The notes beneath the pieces are model-generated. The model did not search any database. It was not told the origin of the DNA and saw only the letters and a list, made by a program, of their open reading frames with translations. Shown here piece by piece: positions 35,717 to 48,014 of a stretch of 64,000 nt of DNA. Origin of the DNA: Aggregicoccus sp. 17bor-14. GTDB lineage: Bacteria; Myxococcota; Myxococcia; Myxococcales; Myxococcaceae. The stretch is from positions 64,001 through 128,000 of the forward strand of contig NZ_VJZZ01000008.1 of assembly GCF_009659535.1 (NCBI RefSeq), written 5' to 3'. Position numbers and translations under genes: made by a program. Within the stretch, counting starts at the first letter, position 1, and each line of letters starts with the position of its first letter.

Positions 35717-37051
35717 TCAGCCGAGGGAGGCCAGGGCCTCGCGCACCGCCCCCAGGTCCGCAGGCAGCTCCAGGGGTGGGTTCGCCCCCTCGCTGGACAC
35801 CCCGGGCAGGCTGCCGCGGTGGTAGCCCACCTTGAAGTCGGTGAACTTGAGCCCGTGGGCGGTGGAGACCACCACCACCCGGGCCCCAGGGGCGATGGTG
35901 CCCGCCCGGGCGAGCCTGGCGACCGCGGCGAGCGCCACCCCCGTGTGCGGGCAGGTGAACGTCCCCTCGCGGTCCGCCTCGGCCGCCGCCTGCGCGAGCT
36001 CGGCCTCGGTGGCGTCCTCCACCACCCCGTCGAAGGCCTGCAGCGTGCGCACCGCGCGGCGGAAGGAGACCGGGTGGCCGATGCGGATGGCCGAGGCCAG
36101 CGTCTCGCCGGCCTGCATCGGCAGCAGCTCGCGAAAGCCCCCGCGGAAGGCCCGGGCGAGCGGGTTCGCGCGCTCGGCCTGCGCCACGGCGAGCCGCGGG
36201 CGGCGCGAGATGAGCCCCAGCGCGTGCAGCAGCTCGAAGCCCTTGCCCAGCGCGCTCGCGTTGCCGAGGTTGCCGCCGGGGATGACCACCCAGTCCGGCA
36301 CCTCCCAGCCCAGCTGCTGCGCGAGCTCCACCGCCACCATCTTCTGCCCCTCGATGCGCAGCGCGTTCATCGAGTTGGCGAGGTAGAGCCCCGCGTCCTT
36401 CGACTCCGTCACCGCCTGCACCAAGCGCATGCAGCCGTCGAAGTCGGTGTCCAGCGAGAGCACCCGGGCGCCGTTGGCAATGGGCTGCGCCAGCTGCGCG
36501 AGGCTCACCTTGTCGCGCGGGAGGAAGACGACGGCCGGGATGCCCGCGGCGGCCGCGTACGCGGAGAGCGCCGCCGAGGTGTCGCCGGTGGAGGCGCAGG
36601 CCACCGCGCGCACCGGCGCACCGAGCGCCCGCAGGTGCTGCACCGCGGACACCAGGACCGTCATGCCCCAGTCCTTGAAGCTGCCGGTCGGAGAGACGCC
36701 GCACTCCTTCAGCTCGAGGCTCCCGAGCCCGAGGCGCTGCGCCATGCGCGGCAAGCCCTTGAGCGGGGTGTGCCCCTCGCCCAGCGTGACGATGTGCTCG
36801 GCGGGCAGCTGCGGGTACACCCACTCCTGCTTGCTCCAGACGCCCGAGCCCAGGGGCCCGCGCGCGAGCGCCGAGCGCCCCTCGAAGCGCCGCCGCCACT
36901 CGGCTGCGGGGGTGGCCCGGAGCGCCTCGAGGTCCTGCTGCACGTCCAGCAGCGCCCCGCAGCGCGGGCAGCGGTAGACGATCTCCGTGAGGGGCGCGCC
37001 GAAGCCGCAGCCCTCGCTGCACACGTACGCGGCGTGCAGGGCGCGGCTCAT
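35717..37051 (-). CDS. thrC: Threonine synthase with N-terminal zinc ribbon
   Basis: PLP enzyme that turns O-phosphohomoserine into threonine. The 444 residues begin with a Cys-rich segment (CSEGCGF, then CPRCGALL; about residues 11-33) found in one branch of threonine synthases. The PLP Lys lies in SPTGSFKDWGMTV, the phosphate-binding area in CASTGDTSAALSAYAAAAG, and a Gly loop in VIPGGNLGNASALGKG. The ATG at 37051 overlaps the stop of the zinc-ribbon gene (ATGA); the same frame is open further upstream inside that gene but is not translated there by any sign. Confidence 0.95.
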   Translation of the reverse strand: MSRALHAAYVCSEGCGFGAPLTEIVYRCPRCGALLDVQQDLEALRATPAAEWRRRFEGRSALARGPLGSGVWSKQEWVYPQLPAEHIVTLGEGHTPLKGLPRMAQRLGLGSLELKECGVSPTGSFKDWGMTVLVSAVQHLRALGAPVRAVACASTGDTSAALSAYAAAAGIPAVVFLPRDKVSLAQLAQPIANGARVLSLDTDFDGCMRLVQAVTESKDAGLYLANSMNALRIEGQKMVAVELAQQLGWEVPDWVVIPGGNLGNASALGKGFELLHALGLISRRPRLAVAQAERANPLARAFRGGFRELLPMQAGETLASAIRIGHPVSFRRAVRTLQAFDGVVEDATEAELAQAAAEADREGTFTCPHTGVALAAVARLARAGTIAPGARVVVVSTAHGLKFTDFKVGYHRGSLPGVSSEGANPPLELPADLGAVREALASLG

Positions 37052-37611
37052 GAGGTGGCCCGCACCACCGTGCCGCAGTCGGTGCAGGGCCGGCCCACGC
37101 GGCCGCGCACGTGGCAGCGCGGGCAGCGGGCATAGGTGGCGTCCGCGTCCTCGCGCTCGGCGGCCGCCTTGGCCGTGGGCCGCAGCCGGGGAAGGCGCAT
37201 GCCGCACTTGTCGCAGACGAGCCCCTCGGCCTGCACGTTGCGGCAGTAGCGGCACACCGCCGCCCCCGCGGGCGCCGCGGTGCGCACGCCGTCGTCCTCG
37301 GCGCGGCCCGTCTCCAGCTCGTCCAGGGGCAGCTCCACCACGTTCAGCGCCGGGGCGCTGCGGGTGGCCTCGAGGTCCGGCACCCGCTCGGGCGGAAGCG
37401 CCCCCACGGGCGCCTCCCGGGTCGGGGCGAGCTCCGCCACGCGCTCCACCGGCACGGGCGCCTTGCCGCCGACGTGCGGGGTGAGCTCGAGCTCCGGCAG
37501 GGGCGCCACCGGGGCCGCGCCCGCACTCCGGGGCGTGGAGAGCCGCTTGCCGCACTGGTCGCACTCGTCGCCCTGGGCCTGGGGGTGCTCGCACACCGGG
37601 CAGATGATCAT
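37048..37611 (-). CDS. Protein with three zinc-ribbon motifs
   Basis: 187 residues. Paired CxxC motifs occur at the N-terminus (CPVCEHPQAQGDECDQCGK), in the middle (CRYCRNVQAEGLVCDKCGM) and at the C-terminus (CPRCHVRGRVGRPCTDCGT), separated by a Pro/Ala/Glu-rich linker. No membrane segment or signal is seen. Function is unknown. ATGA overlap with thrC suggests coupled translation, and thrC itself starts with a ribbon of the same style. Confidence 0.82.
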   Translation of the reverse strand: MIICPVCEHPQAQGDECDQCGKRLSTPRSAGAAPVAPLPELELTPHVGGKAPVPVERVAELAPTREAPVGALPPERVPDLEATRSAPALNVVELPLDELETGRAEDDGVRTAAPAGAAVCRYCRNVQAEGLVCDKCGMRLPRLRPTAKAAAEREDADATYARCPRCHVRGRVGRPCTDCGTVVRATS

Positions 37612-37676
37612 GCCCCCACGTTAGCGGCGGGCCCTCCTGGCGGGCAACGCAGGAGGCAGGTGGGAGTGGGTCCTCC

Positions 37677-40505
37677 TCAGCCCACTCGCGCGAGGGCCAG
37701 GCGGCCTTCCCACCGCTCCTCGAGCGCCTTCACGAGGCCCCGGTGCTCCGGGCGGCGCAGCCCCGGGTCCTCGGCGAGGATGCGCCGGGCCTCCGCCTGC
37801 GCGAGCGAGAGCAGGTCCCCGTCCCGCGCGAGGTTCGCCACCGCGAGCTCCGGCAGGCCGCTCTGGCGCGTGCCCAGGAACTCGCCCGGCCCGCGGATCT
37901 CCAGATCCTTCTCCGCGATGACGAAGCCGTCCGAGCTGTGCTCCATCACCGCGAGGCGCTCGCTCGAGTCCATGGAGCGCGCGAGGCTCGCCACCAGGTA
38001 GCAGAAGCTCGCTGCGGCGCCGCGCCCCACCCGGCCGCGCAGCTGGTGCAGCTGCGAGAGGCCGAAGCGCTCGGCGTGCTCGATGACCATGACGGATGCG
38101 TTGGGCACGTCCACGCCCACCTCGATGACGGTGGTGGCGACGAGGATCTCCAGCTCGCGCTTGCGGAACGCGTCCATGATCGCGTCCTTCTCCTCGGGCT
38201 TCATGCGGCCGTGCAGCAGCCCCACGCGCGCCTGGGGGAACACCGCGCGCAGCTTCTCCGCGCCCTGGGTCGCATCCTCCAGGTCCAGCTTCTCCGACTC
38301 CTCCACGAGCGGATAGACGATGTAGGCCTGGTGCCCCTTCGCGAGCTCGCTGCCCACCGCCTCGTAGACGCGGGCGCGCTGCTTGTCGTTGAAGACGCGG
38401 GTGACGATGGGCGTGCGCCCCGGGGGCAGCTCGTCGATGACCGAGACGTCCAGGTCCCCGTACAGCGTCATCGCGAGGGTGCGCGGGATGGGCGTGGCCG
38501 TCATCACCAGCACGTCCGGGCGCATCCCCGCGCTCATCAGCTTGTGGCGCTGCATCACGCCGAAGCGGTGCTGCTCGTCGATGACCACGAGCCCCAGCTT
38601 GTGGAAGCTCACGCTGTCCTGGATGAGCGCGTGCGTGCCCACCGCGAGGTGCAGCTCACCGCGCGCGAGCTGCTCGCGCACCTCGCGCTTCTGCTTCGGC
38701 GTGCCAGCAGAGGTCACGAGGCCCACGCGGTAGCCCAGCGGCTCGAGCAGCTTGCGGAAGGTGCGCTCGTGCTGCTCGGCGAGGATCTCCGTGGGGGCCA
38801 TCACCGCGGCCTGGTAGCCGTCCTGCAGCGCGAGCAGCGCCGCGACGACCGCGACGGCCGTCTTGCCCGAGCCCACGTCCCCCTGCACGAGCCGGTTCAT
38901 CGGCTCCGCGCGCGCCATGTCCTGGCAGAGGTCCCCGATGACGCGCGCCTGGGCCCCGGTGAGCTGGAAGGGCAGCGCGCCGCGCGCCTTCGCGAGCCGC
39001 GGCTCCGAGGTGTCGAAGGAGATGCCCCGCTCCGCCTTCACGCCCTGGCGCTTGAGCCCCACGCCGAGCTGCAGGAAGAACAGCTCGTCGAAGGCGAGCC
39101 GGCGGTGCGCGGGGCTCATGTGCGCATCGAGCTGCTCGAGGTCCGCGCCGTCCTGCGGGAAGTGGATGGAGCGCAGCGCGTCCGGCAGCGTGAGCAGCCC
39201 GAGCCGCTCGCGCAGGGCCTCGGGCAGCGGCTCCTCGAGGTGGTCCGCGTACAGCTCGCTCACCCGCGCCGCGAGCTCGCGGAAGGTGCGCTGCTCGCCG
39301 CGCTCGAAGCCCGGGTAGATGGGCACCACCCTGTTGAAGTGCACCGAGGAGACCTCGAGGTCGTCCGCGGGCTCGATCTCCGGGTGCACCATCTCGCGCC
39401 CACCGCCCGACACGCGCACCTCGCCCGAGAGCACCAGCTGCTTGCCCAGGGGGAAGCGCGCCTTGAGCCAGGGGCCGCTCTGGAAGAAGCTCGCCGCGAT
39501 GCTGCCGGAGCGGTCCGCGAGCACGGCGCGGAACACGCGGCGCCCGGTGCGCACCGGCACCTCGCCCGCGCTCTTCACCGTGCCCACGATGACGCCGCGC
39601 TCGCCCGGGTTGAGCTCGGCGATGGTGAGCAGGCGGCGGCGGTCCTCGTAGCAGCGCGGCAGGAGGAAGAGCACGTCGCCCACGCGGCGCAGGCCCTTCT
39701 TGTTGAGGGTGGCCACGAGGCGCGGGTTGATGCGCTTGCCGGCGTCCTTGAGCAGCGTGGAGAGCGGCCCTTCGCGCGGAGCGATGGAGAGCAGCTTCGC
39801 CTCGGCGCGCGCCTCCTCCTGGCCCGCCGCGCGCTTCTTCTTGCGCGGGCGCTCCCCTTCCGTCCCCAGCGACTGCTGCTTCGGCTTGCGGGCCTTCGCA
39901 GGTGCCGCGGGCGACGCCGCCTTCGCCGCCGCCGTGCCCCGCTCGAAAGGATTGGCGTAGCCCGGACGCGAAGCCTGTCCCCTCTCCCCCTGGGAGAGGG
40001 TCGGGGTGAGGGAAGAGCGCTCTGCACTGCGTCCCGGTGCGCCCGGACGCGCCGCCAGAAGTGGCCCGCCCTGCCCCGCTCCAGCGGTAGCCCGCGGGGG
40101 AGTCACGGTACCGGCTGCTCGTGACGCCGCGGAGCCCGCCGGGACGCCACTCATGCGCCCCACCGAAGCGCTCCCTGACGCAGTGACTGCTGGCGCCGCT
40201 GTCGCGACTTCAGGAGGGCCCGCGCTCGCCGCGATCTGCGCGAGCTCCGCAGGCAGCTCGAGCCCGCTGCCGCGCAGCCCCACCACCACCTTGCGCAGCG
40301 CGTTCTTGCGCTGCTCCGCAACGGGGTGGTCCACGTGCGGCAGGGCCGAGCGCAGCTGCGAGAGCGCCTGCGGATTCACCCCACTCGCACCGGCCAGCGC
40401 GCGCTCGAGCAGCCCGCGCAGATCCTTCACCGTCCCCAGCTGGGCGAAGTCCCGCTGGCAGGCGTAGCGAAGGGGTCCGATGAGGCTGGCGAGGGGGTGG
40501 GTCAC
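37677..40505 (-). CDS. recG: ATP-dependent DNA helicase RecG with long N-terminal extension
   Basis: Branch-migration helicase that reverses stalled forks. From residue about 250 it matches RecG: the wedge/OB domain (RRVGDVLFLLPRCYEDRR), motif I LVQGDVGSGKTAVAVVAAL, II VVIDEQHRFGVMQR, III LVMTATPIPRTLAMTLYGD, and the late motifs EVGVDVPNASVMVIEHAERFG and QLHQLRGRVGRG. RecG is usually near 690 residues; here there are 942. The extra part is a helical segment (1-110) plus a low-complexity linker (about 115-240) that carries a dispersed palindrome read in frame. The start is GTG. Confidence 0.96.
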   Translation of the reverse strand: MTHPLASLIGPLRYACQRDFAQLGTVKDLRGLLERALAGASGVNPQALSQLRSALPHVDHPVAEQRKNALRKVVVGLRGSGLELPAELAQIAASAGPPEVATAAPAVTASGSASVGRMSGVPAGSAASRAAGTVTPPRATAGAGQGGPLLAARPGAPGRSAERSSLTPTLSQGERGQASRPGYANPFERGTAAAKAASPAAPAKARKPKQQSLGTEGERPRKKKRAAGQEEARAEAKLLSIAPREGPLSTLLKDAGKRINPRLVATLNKKGLRRVGDVLFLLPRCYEDRRRLLTIAELNPGERGVIVGTVKSAGEVPVRTGRRVFRAVLADRSGSIAASFFQSGPWLKARFPLGKQLVLSGEVRVSGGGREMVHPEIEPADDLEVSSVHFNRVVPIYPGFERGEQRTFRELAARVSELYADHLEEPLPEALRERLGLLTLPDALRSIHFPQDGADLEQLDAHMSPAHRRLAFDELFFLQLGVGLKRQGVKAERGISFDTSEPRLAKARGALPFQLTGAQARVIGDLCQDMARAEPMNRLVQGDVGSGKTAVAVVAALLALQDGYQAAVMAPTEILAEQHERTFRKLLEPLGYRVGLVTSAGTPKQKREVREQLARGELHLAVGTHALIQDSVSFHKLGLVVIDEQHRFGVMQRHKLMSAGMRPDVLVMTATPIPRTLAMTLYGDLDVSVIDELPPGRTPIVTRVFNDKQRARVYEAVGSELAKGHQAYIVYPLVEESEKLDLEDATQGAEKLRAVFPQARVGLLHGRMKPEEKDAIMDAFRKRELEILVATTVIEVGVDVPNASVMVIEHAERFGLSQLHQLRGRVGRGAAASFCYLVASLARSMDSSERLAVMEHSSDGFVIAEKDLEIRGPGEFLGTRQSGLPELAVANLARDGDLLSLAQAEARRILAEDPGLRRPEHRGLVKALEERWEGRLALARVG
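39979..40013. repeat. Dispersed palindromic repeat inside recG, read in frame
   Basis: CCCTCTCCC (39980-39988), loop CCT, GGGAGAGGG (39992-40000), then TCGGGGTGAGGG. This is the 9-bp-stem unit scattered through many GC-rich proteobacterial genomes, whose translation gives the familiar peptides SPLPLGEGRGEG on one strand and LTPTLSQGER on the other. Here it encodes SLTPTLSQGERG in the RecG linker. Assignment to the known repeat type is from memory of its sequence. Confidence 0.75.
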
Positions 40506-40557
40506 GGCGCTCCGGGCTGAAAGCTCGGCATCCTAGAGGCGCTGCCTGACAGTGCGG

Positions 40558-40610
40558 GCTCCCCGCGGGACGGGGAGCATCTGCTGCCTGACTGCTCGGC
40601 GGGCGAGCAG
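40558..40610 (-). terminator. Two tandem hairpins between greA and recG
   Basis: On the minus strand, after the greA stop, comes CTGCTCG/CGAGCAG (40592-40598 with 40604-40610, loop of 5), then GCTCCCC/GGGGAGC (40558-40564 with 40572-40578, loop of 7). Neither has a T-run, so they may slow or end transcription with Rho or protect the greA 3' end. Confidence 0.5.
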
Positions 40611-40619
40611 CCCCTCGCC

Positions 40620-41108
40620 CTACTCCGTGGGGTCCTCGAACCGGACCTCGGTGATCTCGTACTCGCGCACGCCGCCCGGGCTCTGCACCGTGGCGATGTC
40701 ACCCACCTTCTTGCCGATGAGCGCGCGGGCCACCGGCGACGTCACCGCGAGCCAGCGCTTCTTCAGGTCGGCCTCGAGCTCGCCCACGATGCGGTAGCTC
40801 ACGGGCTTCTCGGTCTCCTGGTCCACCAGGTCCACGGTGGCGCCGAAGACGACCTTGTCGCCGCCGAGCTTGGCGGTGTCGATGACCTCGGCGCGGGCGA
40901 TCCAGTCGTTGAGGTCCAGGATGCGGCCCTCGATGTGCGACTGCTTCTCCTTGGCCGCGTGGTACTCGGCGTTCTCGCGCAGGTCGCCGTGCGCGCGAGC
41001 GACCTCGATCTCGCGGGAGATCTTGCTGCGCTCGACGGTCTGGAGAAGCTTCAGCTCCTCCTTCAGCTTGCGGAGCCCAGACGGGGTCATCGGGATGTTC
41101 CCGCTCAT
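40620..41108 (-). CDS. greA: Transcription elongation factor GreA
   Basis: Rescues backtracked RNA polymerase by stimulating transcript cleavage in the secondary channel. The ATG at 41108 is preceded by GAAGGAGC at good spacing and gives 162 residues, close to the standard 158. The N-terminal coiled coil has the two tip acidic residues in GDLRENAEYHAAKEKQ, and the C-terminal FKBP-like domain carries RIVGELEAD and ALIGKKVGDIATVQSPGG. A 12-codon upstream extension of the frame is unsupported. Confidence 0.97.
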   Translation of the reverse strand: MSGNIPMTPSGLRKLKEELKLLQTVERSKISREIEVARAHGDLRENAEYHAAKEKQSHIEGRILDLNDWIARAEVIDTAKLGGDKVVFGATVDLVDQETEKPVSYRIVGELEADLKKRWLAVTSPVARALIGKKVGDIATVQSPGGVREYEITEVRFEDPTE

Positions 41109-41194
41109 CGCAACTGCTCCTTCCAAAACCCTGGGTTGAACCACCGCGCGGCCACGCCCGATCAGAGGGCAGGCGGCCGCTGCGGGAGCCCGCG

Positions 41195-41224
41195 ACTGTA
41201 GGCAACGGCTCTGACAGGGGTCAA
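41195..41224 (-). promoter_or_regulatory. Candidate greA promoter
   Basis: TTGACC (41219-41224, five of six) and TACAGT (41195-41200, four of six) on the minus strand are 18 bases apart, giving a leader of about 80 bases. Confidence 0.5.
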
Positions 41225-41285
41225 ACGGGAATGGGGGGCTCTGTCATCCCCACACGGTCCCGTTCTCCCCTGCCCTCCTGCCGCG

Positions 41286-44525
<3,240 letters not shown>

Positions 44526-44649
44526 CGGGCGGCCGCCATACCACGTTCCCGGGGCCTTGCACGCCCCTTGTGCGGCGCGGCATTTTCTCTCGGCTAAATC
44601 CCGCTCCGGCGCCCAGCGGTGCTACGCTTCCGCCCTTTCTGGAGACGCC

Positions 44650-45399
44650 ATGCGCCGCCTCACGCTCACCGCCCTCCTGCTCGCCCTCCCCGCTCTCGCC
44701 CAGGAGGCGACCGAGCCCCCCGCGACGCCTCCTCCGGCGCAGGCGCCTGCCCAGGCCGAGCCCGCGGCCCCCGCGCCCAGCGAGCAGGCCCCCGCCACCG
44801 AGACCCCGTCCCCGGACGCGCCGGCCGAGGCACCCACCTCCCGCAAGAAGCGCCAGAAGCCGGCGCCCAAGCCCGCCGCGAAGGCCACCAGGCCCGAGGC
44901 CCCGAAGCCCGAGAGCCCGCCGGCCCTCCCCGCGGCAGCCGCGCCCGAGCCGGCGAAGCCCGCCGAGGAGCCCCCCGCGCCGCCGCCCTCGCGGGAGCCC
45001 GCGGTCCCCGGCAAGGTGAGCGCGCGCGAGCGCGTGGCGGACGAGGCGCGGGTGTTCTTCTCGCTGCTGCTCTCCGGGGACGTGCGCGCCCTCGCCTTCC
45101 GCCTGGACTTCCCCTTCCAGCTCGAGTCGCGCCGCTTCGACACGAGCGAGGCGCTGGTGTCAGAGTGGGTGAAGGCGCTGCGCCAGCGGCGCACGGACCT
45201 GGTCACGCTCTACGACATCGAGGTCTTCACGCCCGAGGAGATGGAGCGCAAGTACGGCGCTCCGCCCAAGCGGCTGGGCACGCTCGACTACCGCGCGCCG
45301 AATACCTTCGTGACGGTGGCGAACCTCTCCGGGCACGCGGCGGTGGCCGTGTTCCGGCTCAGCGGCGGCGAGGTGAAGGCCGTGGCGTACACGGACTGA
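44650..45399 (+). CDS. Exported Pro/Ala-rich protein with small C-terminal domain
   Basis: 249 residues. The signal peptide RRLTLTALLLALPALAQ is followed by an unstructured Pro/Ala/Glu/Lys-rich stretch to about residue 122. A compact C-terminal domain (ERVADEARVFFSLLLSGDVR to the end) has the helix-then-sheet pattern of NTF2-like folds. The ATG at 44650 follows TGGAGA. Function is unknown. It precedes the DUF2378 gene by 8 bases, so the two are probably co-transcribed. Confidence 0.8.
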   Translation: MRRLTLTALLLALPALAQEATEPPATPPPAQAPAQAEPAAPAPSEQAPATETPSPDAPAEAPTSRKKRQKPAPKPAAKATRPEAPKPESPPALPAAAAPEPAKPAEEPPAPPPSREPAVPGKVSARERVADEARVFFSLLLSGDVRALAFRLDFPFQLESRRFDTSEALVSEWVKALRQRRTDLVTLYDIEVFTPEEMERKYGAPPKRLGTLDYRAPNTFVTVANLSGHAAVAVFRLSGGEVKAVAYTD

Positions 45400-45407
45400 G
45401 CGCACGC

Positions 45408-45962
45408 ATGTCGACCCCTCTCGAACGCCCCGTCCGCGTCAGCGCCCTGGAGGCCATCCTCCGTGGCCTCGGCCACGCCCCGGGCTCTCCCGCCTGGCGC
45501 GAGGCCGCCGGCCTGCTGGGTGGACAGCTCGGTGCGCTGCCCGCGATCGTCCCCGTGGAGTCGTACGTGGAGCTGATGCGCTGGGCCGCGCGCACGGCCT
45601 TCCCCACCCTGATCCCCACGCAGGGCATCTACGAGGTGGGCCTGCGGCTCGTGGATGGCTACCAGCAGACGCTGGTGGGCAAGCTGCAGCTGGCGACGCT
45701 GCCGCTGCTCGGCCCGCACCGCATCGCGATGATGTCGCCGGACCTCTTCCGTCGCAACGCGCCCTTCGGCACGCGCACCATCCGCCAGGTGGGCCCGGGG
45801 CAGTACCTCCTGGAGTTCCGCGGCATCCCCATCCCGTCGGAGTTCTACGTGGGCGCGCTCACGTCCTCGCTGCGAGTCGCCGGGATGAAGGGTGGCGATG
45901 TCACGGCGCGAGTGCTCGGCCCCGAGGACGTGGACTATGACATCCGCTGGCGCGAGGACTGA
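45408..45962 (+). CDS. DUF2378 (TIGR02265)-family protein
   Basis: 184-residue cytoplasmic protein. The pattern AFPTLIPTQGIYEVGLRLVD, LVGKLQLATLPLLGPHRI, VGPGQYLLEFRGI and DVDYDIRWRED fits the Myxococcus paralogous family TIGR02265/DUF2378, many copies of which occur in these bacteria. The role of the family is not established. The ATG at 45408 lies 8 bases after the stop of the upstream gene. Confidence 0.75.
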   Translation: MSTPLERPVRVSALEAILRGLGHAPGSPAWREAAGLLGGQLGALPAIVPVESYVELMRWAARTAFPTLIPTQGIYEVGLRLVDGYQQTLVGKLQLATLPLLGPHRIAMMSPDLFRRNAPFGTRTIRQVGPGQYLLEFRGIPIPSEFYVGALTSSLRVAGMKGGDVTARVLGPEDVDYDIRWRED

Positions 45963-46021
45963 GCGCGCTCTGTGGTCATAGGACTTGCCCGCCCGCCGCG
46001 TTTCGCGGAGCTTGCGCCCCC

Positions 46022-46744
46022 ATGACTCTCCGGACTGTTCGGCTCGCGCCCCTTGCGTTCCTCTGTCTCTCCCTGGGTTGCGGCGAGAGCACGCCGAGCG
46101 GAGCTGCAGGCATCGCACTCAGCTTCGTCGACCCGTCTCCCCTGCAGCTCGGCGGCAAGCACACCTACACCGTGCACGCCGAGCGCAAGGGCAGCATCGA
46201 GGGGCCTCTCCACGTCACCGTCGACGAGCCGTCGCTCGGCTTCAGCTTCGCGCCATTCGACATTCCGGGCGACGCGACGGACGCCTCGGTCACCATCGCC
46301 ATCAGCGACGGTCCGATGCCTGGCCTGCTCGACGTGCCCTTCCACGTCGTCACTTCGGGCGGCGGAACCTGGAACGTCACCCTGCCCCTCCAGGTGGTGG
46401 ACGTTCCCGCGGGCGTCGAACCCCAGCTGCACTTCGAGCGGACGAGCGCCTTCGCTGGGGGCGACGTCGACGTCACCGTCTCCGTGGATCGTACCAATGG
46501 ATTCACGAAGGGACTTCAGGTCTACGTCCCGCTCGACGGACCGTTCACCCAGGGCTTCGGCAGCGCGAACTTCGGCTACGCCACCGAGACGGCTCCCCTG
46601 CACCTGAAGCTGAAGGACAACGTCTCGCCCGGGACGGTGAACATCCCCTACGTGCTCACCTTCGGTGGCGCGTACGGGAGTGAGGTGCACGAGCGGCAGG
46701 GCACCTTCCCGCTCGAGGTGCTCGCCCCCTCGCCGCAGCCCTGA
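46022..46744 (+). CDS. Lipoprotein with beta-sandwich-like repeats, unknown function
   Basis: 240 residues; signal peptide ending in LSLGCGES (lipobox). The mature protein alternates beta-like segments and looks like two Ig-like domains (about 30-118 and 122-235); the pattern GGKHTYTVHAERKGSIEGPL in the first recurs loosely as GGDVDVTVSVDRTNGFTKGL in the second. No known family is recognised. It is convergent with the aminotransferase gene. Confidence 0.75.
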   Translation: MTLRTVRLAPLAFLCLSLGCGESTPSGAAGIALSFVDPSPLQLGGKHTYTVHAERKGSIEGPLHVTVDEPSLGFSFAPFDIPGDATDASVTIAISDGPMPGLLDVPFHVVTSGGGTWNVTLPLQVVDVPAGVEPQLHFERTSAFAGGDVDVTVSVDRTNGFTKGLQVYVPLDGPFTQGFGSANFGYATETAPLHLKLKDNVSPGTVNIPYVLTFGGAYGSEVHERQGTFPLEVLAPSPQP

Positions 46745-46762
46745 GACCGGCCGCGCTGCCGC

Positions 46763-47953
46763 TCAGCGCACCTCGGAGACGAAGGCCTTCAGCCGCGCGA
46801 GCCCCTTCTCGATGTTCTCGCGCGCCGTGACGAAGCTGAAGCGCAGGAAGCCCTCGGCACCGAAGGCCGAGCCGGGCATCACGGCCACCTTGTGGTCCTC
46901 GAGCAGCAGCTCGGAGACCTGCAGGGACGTAGTGAGCGTCTTGCCGCGGTAGCTCTTGCCCAGCAGCCCCGTGATGTTGGGGAAGACGTAGAACGCGCCC
47001 TCCGGCACGCGGCAGCTCACGCCGGGCAGCGCGTTGAGGCCCGCGACGAAGAGGTCGCGGCGCGCGTGGTACTCGGCCACCATGGCCTTCGTGGAGCTCG
47101 CGGGCCCCTGCAGCGCCGCGAGCGCCGCCTTCTGCCCGATGGACGAGGGATTCGACGTCGACTGGTCCTGCACCAGCCCCATCCCGGCGATGAGCCACCT
47201 GGGCCCCGCCGCGTAGCCGAGCCGCCAGCCCGTCATGGAGAAGGCCTTGCTCATGCCGTTCACCACCACGAGCCGCGGCACCAGGTCCGGCGCCACGTTG
47301 CCCAGGTTCTGGAACTCGCCCGTGTAGAGCAGCTTCTCGTAGATGTCGTCGCTCACCACGAGGCAGTCGTGGTCGCGGATGGCCGCGGCGATGCCCTCGA
47401 GCGCCTTGCGGCTGAGCACCGCGCCGGTGGGGTTGTTGGGGCTGTTGAGGATGATGGCGCGCGTGCGCGGGGTGAGCGCGCGGCGGATGGCCTCCGGGTC
47501 CGGGCTGAAGCCGTCCTCCTCGCGCGTCTGCAGCACCACGGGCTTGCCGCCCGCGAGCTGCACCATCTCCGGGTAGCTCACCCAGTAGGGGGCGACGATG
47601 AGCACCTCGTCGCCCTCGTCCAGCAGCGCCTGGAAGAGGTTGTAGAGCGCGTGCTTCGCGCCCGTGCACACCAGCACCTGGTCCGGCGTGTAGCTGAGGC
47701 GGTTGTCGCGCTGCAGCTTGTCGCAGATGGCCTGGCGCAGCTCGAGGATGCCGTTGGTGGCCGTGTACTTCGTGAAGCCCGCGTGCAGGGCGTCGATCGC
47801 CGCCTGCTTGATGAACTCGGGGGTGTCGTAGTCCGGCTCGCCGGCGACGAAGCCGACCACGTCCTGCCCCGCGGCCACGAGCGCCTTCGCCTTGGCGTTG
47901 AGGGCCAGCGTGGGAGAGGGCTTCGCGGACTTGAGGCGCTGGGCGAGTTTCAT
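46763..47953 (-). CDS. Aspartate aminotransferase (class I, pyridoxal-phosphate)
   Basis: 396 residues from the ATG at 47953. The fold-type I motifs are FVAGEPDYDTPEFIKQAA, LNSPNNPTGAVLSRKALEGI, the PLP Lys in VNGMSKAFSMTGWRLGYAAG, and RFSFVTARENIEKGL. These place it in the Ib group of aspartate/prephenate aminotransferases. The 12-codon upstream extension has no support. coaD lies 61 bases upstream on the same strand. Confidence 0.94.
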   Translation of the reverse strand: MKLAQRLKSAKPSPTLALNAKAKALVAAGQDVVGFVAGEPDYDTPEFIKQAAIDALHAGFTKYTATNGILELRQAICDKLQRDNRLSYTPDQVLVCTGAKHALYNLFQALLDEGDEVLIVAPYWVSYPEMVQLAGGKPVVLQTREEDGFSPDPEAIRRALTPRTRAIILNSPNNPTGAVLSRKALEGIAAAIRDHDCLVVSDDIYEKLLYTGEFQNLGNVAPDLVPRLVVVNGMSKAFSMTGWRLGYAAGPRWLIAGMGLVQDQSTSNPSSIGQKAALAALQGPASSTKAMVAEYHARRDLFVAGLNALPGVSCRVPEGAFYVFPNITGLLGKSYRGKTLTTSLQVSELLLEDHKVAVMPGSAFGAEGFLRFSFVTARENIEKGLARLKAFVSEVR

Positions 47954-48014
47954 GGCGCGGGACCTATCCTTCCTCGTCCAGCCCGACAAGGGGCGCGGTG
48001 TGTGGCCGAGCGAT

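Noticed and set aside
37052-37594. Fusion of thrC with an upstream low-complexity domain in the same frame
   Set aside because: That stretch is a shadow of the zinc-ribbon gene, which has regular CxxC pairs, and the ATGA overlap marks the thrC start.
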